The notes under the pieces were generated by a model. It was not told the DNA's origin. It made no database searches and saw only the letters and a program-made list of their open reading frames with translations. This document shows positions 1 through 8,300 of a stretch of 12,982 bases of DNA, piece by piece. Each line of letters opens with the position of its first letter. Within the stretch, counting starts at the first letter, position 1. Where the stretch lies: the NCBI GenBank assembly GCA_015499995.1, contig JADNRV010000789.1:1-12982 (forward strand), given 5' to 3'. This stretch comes from Flammula alnicola (taxonomy: Eukaryota > Basidiomycota > Agaricomycetes > Agaricales > Strophariaceae). The position numbers and the translations under genes are program-made.

Positions 1-969
1 CCGGGACCTTTCTAACGCCGAGGAGGTAGTACGAATTTAAAAGGACCACGTCCTGTTCCTCGAGCCACTACAAAAAATCGCATCAGTCTATGCTATTAAT
101 AACATTTGAGTACAAGAGAATTTACCATAGCTTGGAAAGTGCACCAATCCATAAGAAGGTGCCTCGTCAATCCCCGACGAAATCAAGGGTCACAACCATA
201 CGGGTACCGGAAATGACAATCGAAACATTAGAAATTGGCTGTGCAATATGAGTGGAGCATTCGTAATTCCCAGATGAGGCCTTGGGTGTTTATCGAAAGT
301 CCACAAATTGCGAATCTTGAGGCGCAAGACAATTTGTCCATTTGCGGCTCTGGGTAAATCCCTTAGGTTAAATACTTCTTAAAACACGATAATTAAACGG
401 AAACCCACCCAATCATGTTACTGGCAACGATAAGCGATTGCAACGGATCAATTGCAACGCACTCAGCCTGAGTAGTTATGTACTTGAGGTGGCGCGTCTG
501 GGAAGGAGGACGTCCCGTGCGGCAGGAAGGAAGTTCGTCCAAATCCAAAGTTTGGTTTCCAGCATAATACAAAAAGTTGCCAGAGACATCGACTTGAGTC
601 GCGGTTGACGGCACTCTGACCTTGAGCTCGTCAGTCCAGGCGAGTCGCGGCCAATCCTTTTTATAGGCTGTCAAGAGTTGAAGGCGAATTAGGGGCGAAC
701 GCGTAGAGTAAGACGCCGGGCCGTCTTTCATTCCGACCACAGCCAACTCAATTTGTAACGGAGGTGCTGGAACTCCATTACCAACATCCAGACTCTCTGG
801 AACGCCTGAAGGAAGAGGTAAATAAACGTCGTATGGGCACATTTGGAGTAATAGTGAAACCTACCTGGCAAGTCCTGTATAAAGCAACAGGGGTCAATTT
901 CTCCAAGATTAATATTAAGACATCATTGGAGATTCTGTAGCGCTTGATAGTCGTGATTTTGTGGGGCAT
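1..969 (-). CDS. F-box protein of the mushroom type, 3' end beyond the window, reading frame broken
   Basis: Proposed exons on the minus strand are 969-865, 805-409, 361-126 and 67-1, with introns of 47-59 nt. The first exon plus the start of the second gives an F-box-like helix pair: ISNDVLILILEKL, then LYRTCQ joined to AFQRVW. Later blocks LPSCRTGRPP, IRNLWTFDKHPRPH, ISGTRM, RGTFLW and VVLLNSYYLLGVR resemble the C-terminal part of F-box proteins that are abundant in Agaricomycetes; this is recognition from memory, not a search. Such proteins are thought to be substrate adaptors of SCF ubiquitin ligases; the substrate is unknown. The reading needs one extra base at each of three short runs (near 750-754, 245-246 and 149-150), and a TGA remains in frame at 167-169. 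The gene is therefore either decaying or mis-sequenced. The start at 969 is the first ATG after a TATA box. Confidence 0.72.
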
Positions 970-1005
970 CTTGTACTGGTGTCTTCATCCTTTCCTCCGC
1001 GAACA

Positions 1006-1012
1006 TTTTATA
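1006..1012 (-). promoter_or_regulatory. TATA box of the F-box gene
   Basis: The minus strand reads TATAAAA here, in the context GGGTATAAAATG, about 37 nt before the F-box start codon at 969. The spacing implies a very short 5' leader. It follows a strongly pyrimidine-rich stretch, a common combination in basidiomycete promoters. Confidence 0.55.
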
Positions 1013-1030
1013 CCCGTTCCTCTCGTCAAC

Positions 1031-1066
1031 GAAGAAAAAAAAGAAGAAAAAAAGAGAAAAAAACGG
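1031..1066 (-). promoter_or_regulatory. CT-rich promoter tract
   Basis: On the minus strand this is a near-pure run of T with scattered C (on the plus strand A/G only, with runs of up to eight A). It lies just upstream of the TATA box of the F-box gene. CT tracts of this kind often precede transcription starts in basidiomycetes. The mononucleotide runs are also the sort of place where base counts are least reliable. Confidence 0.45.
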
Positions 1067-1135
1067 TTGCTCAGCTAGGCATTGGATGGAGTACATCTTT
1101 GTTAAACTAGATTGACAGAGTTTGTATTATCTTCA

Positions 1136-1467
1136 TCACGATTGGAACACCAGGAGACGGTTGGAAAGCGTGTCGTCGGGCAGGCGATGCATATGTGTGC
1201 GGCGAGAGTCTTTGTAACGGAACGCGTCGCGTCTCACAGTTTCTTGTAAACGGTGCCATGTCAACGGATTTGAGTTTTGACCTCGAGCAGAGAGTTCAGT
1301 GATGAGGGGATTTTTACGTCGGGTGCGCGAGAGAAGCGCGAAAAATTCAACAATAAGAGCCAGACGTCGGGGAAGAAGTTTCCCGCCTGGTGAGATACCC
1401 ATACGGCAAGAGCGACCCAGGGGGCGGGAGAGAGCATTCTAGAGTAAACTGAGGAAGAATAGGGCAT
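1136..1467 (-). other. Unrecognised overlapping ORF pair, possible small membrane protein
   Basis: On the minus strand a 68-codon frame begins at 1467 and stops at 1261. It contains a hydrophobic segment (APWVALAVWV, later VWLLLLNF). An overlapping 88-codon frame, 1402-1136, is basic and ends RLLVFQS. Neither resembles a known family to me. If one base were missing in the overlap, the two could form a single protein of roughly 100-110 residues with an N-terminal membrane segment and a basic tail, which would match the frame breaks in the two neighbouring genes. Chance open frames in GC-moderate promoter DNA are equally possible. Confidence 0.2.
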
Positions 1468-1696
1468 TTATTTGATTGTTATAGGATGCAACGATGAGGA
1501 CAAGTCTGAAATGAGGCCGTATGTGTATACACAACTTTTAGTCGTCAGATCCAGGGTTGCAGCTGGCAGATTGTCGATCGTGCTGAGTCAGCGATCGGGA
1601 AAGGTAAACACCCGTCGTCACCTTCCGTTGCCACCTCTTACTTCCCAACTCGACGGTCCTTTAAGCGCCCTACTTGGCTCTTTTTTTTTCTTTATC

Positions 1697-2158
1697 ATGG
1701 TCTGCAAGAAGTGTGAACCGTGCGCCCTTTTGTTCTCTTTTCAAACCCCGTTAGTCTTATCATATCCATAGAAACTGTCTAAAGTTGCCGCTCCTGACCC
1801 TTTCACTTCAAGCTCAACAAGCATCAAGGAAGGCTCGAGAAAAGTCGGCGAGAACAAGCTTTTTATCTCGACCCGGAAGCTCCAAGAATCGTTTCCAGGC
1901 AAGTCACTGCCTTCTTTGACGCAATCAGTGAAACTAACCGACGTTCACAAAAAGCCGTACCAGGGAAAGTGTAAAGACTGCAAGCAACCCGTAACCCAGA
2001 ACAAGCCAAGTATTGTCATGGTATGTCGATCTGTGAAAAGTTTTGGCGAACTACTGATTGAAACTATCATCCCAGGTTGTGCTTACAAGAAAGGCCTATG
2101 TTCGATATGCGGGAAACAGATCTTGGATACGACTGGTTATGTGATGTCAAGCAAGTAA
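1697..2158 (+). CDS. CRIPT: CRIPT-like cysteine-rich zinc protein, frame broken by single-base indels
   Basis: Exons are about 1697-1719, 1772-1898, 1955-2020 and 2076-2158. The product shows the CRIPT pattern: N-terminal MVCKKC, then KLSKVAAPDPF, SSKNRF, PYQGKCKDCK, YCHGCAYKKG and CSICGKQILDT near the C-terminus. Four CxxC pairs suggest zinc binding, and the length of about 100 residues is typical. In animals CRIPT binds PDZ domains and has been linked to the minor spliceosome; its fungal role is not well defined. Intron 2 (1899-1954) starts with GCAAGT, a GC-AG intron with a CTAAC branch site. Three changes are needed for one frame: one base added at the exon 1 donor (about 1718-1720), one T removed from the run 1860-1864, and one base added at about 2005-2006. 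Gene identity is firm; whether the locus is functional is not. Confidence 0.88.
1899..1954 (+). other. GC-AG intron in CRIPT
   Basis: The sequence CAG|GCAAGT opens and CAAAAAG closes a 56-nt stretch, with ACTAACC as branch site about 20 nt before the acceptor. Removing it joins the KNRF block to PYQGKC exactly as the CRIPT family requires. It is not a GT-AG intron; the extended match to GCAAGT is the usual form of the rare GC class. Confidence 0.75.
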
Positions 2159-2364
2159 CGGGCCCATCGATCAGGATTACTGCACCACACCAACGTGCCA
2201 TACACTTTACGACTTATCACCACAGCTTTTGGAGAAGGAGATGATATATAGGGGACGGAGAGTCCTGTACGATTATAATTACATGTGTACGTCCGAAATA
2301 CAGATAGCATGATATCCAAAGCTAAAGCAAAGAACCAAGAAGCAAAACAAACTAAATATATGTC
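2159..2364. other. Convergent intergenic region between CRIPT and DNMT5
   Basis: This 206-bp AT-rich stretch holds the 3' ends of two genes that read toward each other. No canonical AATAAA was found in a position that clearly serves either gene. Nothing else is recognised in it. Confidence 0.5.
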
Positions 2365-5300
2365 CTAGACAGCGTGCGCCACAGCCTGCTTCCTCTGCTC
2401 GTAAATTTCCTCATCAATCGTATCTTTGGTCAAGAACCTCCACACGGTGACGTGCTTCGTCTGCCCATAGCGCACCAACCGACCGACGGCTTGGGTTTCA
2501 CAGGCAGTGTAGATCTCTTGAGAAGGTGCCAAGAGTGGGGAAAGGAAGATCGCGTGGTTGGCCGATGTCAAGTTGGCACCGCTAGCGCTCTCATCCATGA
2601 CGTTTAGCAAAAGGACCCGTTCCTTGCTATTGTTCTGGAATTGCTCGAGCGCCTTACTTTTCGCAGACGCCGAGCCCTTGATTTCGAGGTACTTGATGTG
2701 GTGCGCATCGAAAGCTTCTGTAACCTTCTTCATTAAGTCGGGGAATTGGACGAAGACAAGGACCCTCTCGTCTTTCGAAATGCGTTTACTATAAAATGTC
2801 ACATTAGCCCACGAAATTTAATAAATATATGCAATCATCACTTACTTGATGAGATGAACGACCTTCTCGAGCTTCAGACCGAAGTGTCGTCCTTTGCCAT
2901 GACGCTCCTCATCATCAACGCCTAAAGTGTCGGCTTTGACGACGTTGAGCACGCGAGCCGCAGATTTGCATTGGCCCAACGCCGCATAGACGCATTCCTC
3001 CTTCTCTGCGCAACGTTTAACACATGGCAGACATCCCATATGACCACAGGAGGAGAGGACGGCAACCTCGTCGATAGGGACGCTCTTCCGTTCACAGCCC
3101 GGACAGGACACCTCAAGCGGGGTATCCGTCTGCTTCTGCAGGTCGCGAACCACGCTGAAGTAGCGCAAGGACCTAACGCGACCAACCAACTCCTTGGTAA
3201 TGCGCCGGATCTCGTGAGTCTTTTCCCGATGTTCCCAAACGAGCGCCTTAGTCTTCTCAGAAAGCTGGACGTCCTGCGCCTTAGCCTTCGTCTTGGGCAC
3301 TCCAACGCCTGCTTCGTCAAGCAGTTCGACAACCATGTCGGTCGATTCCTTGTCATCGATGCCTTCCGTCCTGGTGATCCTGACATACTCGATGAACATC
3401 GACTCTTGACCAACGTTGCCGAGGTTCTTTTCGCGCTTGACTCCGTCCTTGATCGACCTGAGCAACTCCTTTTTACACTCGTCCAGTTGCTTTTGGCGTT
3501 CCTGAACGATGACGTCGCAAGCCTTCATGGCGTTCTCGTTCGACGTCTCAAGGTCGAAGTGGGAGCATCGTTTGAGCAACGCTTCTTCTGCAGATCTACA
3601 AAAAGGCGTCAAGAGACAAGAAAGAAGAAAACAAGGAATCAACGTACTTGCTCTCGCCCAACGCCTTATTCAGACGCTTTTCTCTATCACTTTCCGTCTT
3701 CTTTCCGCGCTTAATCGTCATGTCGAGAGAACGCAAGTGATGCTCCAGCTCGAGGTAGATTGCACGCTCTGCCGCTGGGAGAATAATTTCCTCGACCTGC
3801 GCAGTCCAAGGAATCTCGTCGATTTCCGCAATATTCTGCCGTTATCGTATGAATAAAAAATAATGTAATGCGAAAAAAATCACTCACTTGGCGGACGAAT
3901 TGATTTAGGAAGCCCTGACCAATTGTGTGGCGATGAGCATGCCATTGGAGACTGTGTACCTCGCGGAAGGAGTGGAAACGTTCGACAGCTGTTGGGCGAA
4001 TATCAGCACATTTCCGGGCTAACCTTCAGGACAGAAAACTTACCTGTCTGTTCTCTCTTACGCTTCTTCACCTCAGCCGACTGCCCTTCGCCGTCATCAT
4101 CCACGCCAAGGTGAATGTTCAAGAAGGCTGCGATAGTCTTCAATGCCCCGAAGTCGTGGATAGGCGGGGTTCCAGAGAGCACCCATTGTCGTTCAGCGGT
4201 CAGGTTGGTCACCAACGCATGAATCTTGCCATCCAGGTAGGTGTATTCGTCGACCACAACGCGGGCGAAGTGGAACATCTCGAAGGGCGGAGCTTGCATG
4301 TACGTCCATTCGTTCTGGACGGCCTTAGAACCCAGTTTCCAAGGGTCGCTATCAGCGCGCTTGGCCTTTTTCACTGGTCGTTCGCCGTCAGCAGCCTTAC
4401 GTTTTGGGGCCTTCTTCTTTGTAGGCTTCTCCGCAGGTTCCGAGTCGACATCCATATCGTCGTCATTGCCCGTCTCTTCTGAGTCCGTAACATTTCTAGC
4501 GGCTTTTCCTTTCCCTTTGGCCTGGGGCTTGGGAATCGACTTGGGCTTCGGGATCGCCTTAGGCTTTCCTTTGGCCTTTTTCTTGGGCTTCGGGCTGTCT
4601 TCCTCGTCTTCCTCGAAATCTGAAGCCATCGACACATCAGAGGCCTCGTCATCCTCTTCATCCTCCTCCTCCTCCTCAGAGCTGCCTTTGTAATCAGAAG
4701 CAGGCGAGCCTCTTTTCACAATCCTGCGTTTCTTCACAGCTGTAGTCGAAGCTCTGGAGCTCTTGGTCGAGGAAGCCATGCCAGTGGCCTCGCTGGCCGA
4801 ATCGTCATCATCGTCCGAAATGAGAATAACAGCTTTAGTTGCTGCCGCTCGACGCTTGCGCTTGCGCGTTCCACTCTCTTCTGAGTCAGTGATGTCATCA
4901 GTTGGGGGCGGCGAAGATCGTACAGAGCTGCGATCGCTCTTAGAGGACGAAGCTGGGATGGGGATCACGACTTCCACGATGAGACCCGAAGGAGTAGCTT
5001 TTGCGATTGGTTTGTCCGCTGACTTTTCCTTAGGCTTGACCTTGGACTTTTCCTTGGGTTTCTCAGGCTTCTCCTTCTGCTTCTCTGCCGCATCCGCCTT
5101 TTCGCGATACGTTTTCCCCTTCAACCTCTTCGACGCGAGGAGCGCTGCGGCTGCCGCAGCTTCTTCTTCGACTACAAAGAGTGCTATTAGTGATCGTACA
5201 AAGATTCACGAATCGATATACCAGCTTACTTCTCTTTTGAGCGGCTTTAATCTCGCTCATAACCGCCAAAGATCCCTTCTCCTGGAGGAGATCGACTTGG

Positions 5301-8300
5301 GTCTTCAGCGCACCCAGAGTTTTCTCCAACTGCGCATTGAAGTGACGGCCATCCTTGGATGGGAGTTCTCCTGCTCCAGCCAAGAGTTGAAGATTATCGA
5401 GATAGACACCGCTCTTGAAAATGTTGGATGCGACAATGGTAATGTCGGCATCTTGGATGTCTTCAATCTTCGTCCGATTAAGATCGGCCACCGTCGAAAT
5501 CACACAGACCTTGAACCGTTTGCTGGTGAATTTCTGGACTTCGGAACCCCACTGTCGCGTCAGATGGGGAGGGACGATGATCAGAGAGCCTTTGACATGT
5601 ATCTTGCCAGGAATTTGTCCCTTCTTAGTGAATTCCTTCGCAACGCTCTTCGAAGTGCAGTCGATCAGGCCCAAAGTGATGGCGGTCTTCCCATAACCCA
5701 CTTGGTCGGCAAGAACACCACCTCTGACGTGTACTGGTCGTTGAGCCCGACCCTCAGCTCTCCATCCGAGCGGGTCGAGAATGGCTTCGGAAATCTCCTC
5801 CTCGAGGAAGGCAGGTGCATCTGGCGATTCTTGGTGAATCATCCATTCAAGCGATCGCAGCTGTTCCGTCCTCAAAGGAATCTTGAAACTCGGAGGCTGA
5901 GCGTGTTCCTTGTCGAGTTTGTTGCTCATAATCACGAATTTGGGAAGGTGGAGGCTGGCGACTGGCGTGAAGCTGGTGTCGAGGCGCCAAGAAAGCGAGA
6001 TTTCCTCCGTTCGATTTTTTGTGGGCAAGCGTGAAGCTGCACGATGGAGCAACGAGGGAACGTTGATACCGACACGGACAGCGCCTGTACCGTCCTCGCC
6101 CAACTTTAGTTGCGTAACAAACGGGCTTGGTCGACTCTTCAGACGTCGTTCGTATTCGCCTGCCTGAATAGAATCTTCCACAGGCACCATCTTATTCTTT
6201 GATTGCACCCAACGCAGCTGGGGTGCTGTTGGGGCACAACGTTCGCAGTTGGAGTGGTCCTCGGTGCTGTCAATTTGCTGCCATGATCGGAAGCTGTCGT
6301 CGACATGTCGAATGCGCTCCAAAAGCCAGGCCAATGCTTTGAATGTACCTCGCTCGTGGATTTTATCAACCTCTTCCCATTTTCCTCGAGGCCATTCAGG
6401 CCCAGCTTGCCCTCGTAAAGAGACATGACACGTCAGCAGGGCATACGCATCTTGGCAGGCCTCATTCGAGATTGTGAGGTCGAGGGCTTTGGTAGGAATG
6501 CCGAATTCAGCGTCTTGCCCAACGGATGGCTAGAAGGATGTATGTGAGCAATGAAATGCTAGTAGAAATTAATCACTTACCGTCAGCTTAACGGAGTCGG
6601 CAACCACCCACTTGGAAGGAAGGTGGCATGACACGCTCTCCTCGCCTTCTTTGCTCGACTGCCTCCAACTGGGATCAAGCTTACAAACGATTGGCCGGCA
6701 TTCTTGATACTCAAGGCGTCGGGTGGTGATGGAGAAGACGAAGCAGTCTTCTGCGTCATTGGTTCGATGAGGGTCGAAAAGCATGAAAGAGGAGGCAGGT
6801 TCGCAACGTCCGACTCGACCTTCTTGTGCAAAGCTCCGTTCGCCGTTCCACATTTGTCGAGGAGCTCGTATACTCCTGAGATGTCGCGATCGAGTTTTCG
6901 ATGTCGGCAGGGCCAACCGATATTTGGACCTGGGGATATACCATCTTATTTTTGAACTCCTCTCCGATCAAGCCTAGACGGGCTTCCCAAGAAGGTACAA
7001 GTTCGCCTACGCCTTGGATTTTAACGGTAATCGAAGAGGTGCATGGGAGGGCAAACTGCCAGCTTCCTGTAAGAAGGTCGCCGTCGCAGGTAAACCGTCC
7101 AATGGGCGACTGCAGTATTTGACGAATCTCGGCGTTTGCTGGGTCGTCCGCCTCAGGAACAGCGTATAGGCGCCATTCCGGTTGCTTAGGGTGGAGAGAA
7201 AGCTCCAGCGTCCCTGTCGGCGATTGGTAAACGGCGCTCCAAATTTCCTGCCTCTTCAACTCGACAAAGCGCAGCTCGGAGCTCGTGGCTCGCAAGACGG
7301 CTGCCCTCCAACTCGACCAAAGCGATTCGGGGATGCTGATTTTCTCCTCCTGTCGTAGGCCGTCCAAAAGGTTCTCGTCGACATTGGTCAAGGATATGCA
7401 CATGGGAAGAGTTGACTTGAGCGTCTTCGCGAAATCGGAAGGTGGAACGCGAGGGTGCTGGTCCGTATCGATTGGCTCCGGATTGTGCTCCGGTCGACCT
7501 CCGCATTTCTTGCAGAAAGAGCTTCCGCAATCTTTGCAATGGAAAAGTGGTCGGATCGTCATATCTATGCGCCCTTCACATGAGCAGAGACGTTGGCTCT
7601 TCTCAGCCTCTGTGAGGAGCTCAGAGAATGAGCACGTTTGTGTGATGGATAGATCCAGGGGTCGCTTCAAAAGGTGCTCTTCACCAACGACGCGACTTTC
7701 AGACGCTTGTGAGGGAGAAACGGCATCGACATCCATGGAATCTTCTTCTGCCTCATAAACCTTGTTGCCATATTTGGATTCGTATGTCTGCGAGTCGTTG
7801 CCTGCTTTCAACAGCCTCTTACCCGAAACCAGAGCAGCTAGGATGCAAGCTCCGACAACTGTGGTCGACATGGCGTTGCCAGCCAAATCTGCCAAGTTGT
7901 CTTCTGTTTCACGGGTGAGGAGGAGCTTGTCGACAGGAAGGCCTTGCATCGACAAAGCTTCTAACCCGACCATTGGTCCTCCACGATTGGTGATATACGG
8001 AATCATGGCAGGCGTGAGGCATGGACATATGCCAACCTTGTTCGAACCAATGGTTCGGTCGACATTTTGCGAGAGATTCCAGACTTGGCTGAAAACAATT
8101 TAAAGTTTAACGTAGAGAAGAGACACAAAAAGGGATACTTACGTTTTATATGAGGGATCTACGCCCTTCGTAGCCGACCGAAGAAGACTGATGTCCATTA
8201 AATCCCAAACGCGTTCGACTTGACCCACACCCCAATCGTTCCATGCAAAGTCGGGCAACTTGCAATATCCACCTAACGCAAACCGATGAGAACGAATCGT

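Larger units (their letters stand above)
970..1696. other. Intergenic stretch between the divergent F-box and CRIPT genes
   Basis: About 730 bp separate two divergently transcribed genes. The left end is the F-box promoter (TATA box and CT tract). The right end (about 1620-1696) is a CT-rich leader for CRIPT, ending in a T-rich run just before its ATG. The middle, 1136-1467, is open on the minus strand in two overlapping frames but was not recognised as any family. No tRNA, rRNA or repeat was seen. Confidence 0.6.

Noticed and set aside
2971..3714. Plus-strand ORF of 247 codons
   Set aside because: It is antisense to the RING-bearing exon of DNMT5 and crosses a DNMT5 intron; no family features are seen.
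4613..4680. Acidic-codon run as a microsatellite
   Set aside because: The CTC/CCT-rich repeat is the coding sequence of the Glu/Asp run in DNMT5, with mixed codons and no perfect long tandem array.
4763..6034. Long plus-strand ORF of 423 codons
   Set aside because: It lies antisense to DNMT5 exons 5-6, which carry clear SNF2 motifs on the minus strand. The serine/alanine-rich product mirrors the charged codons of the real gene.
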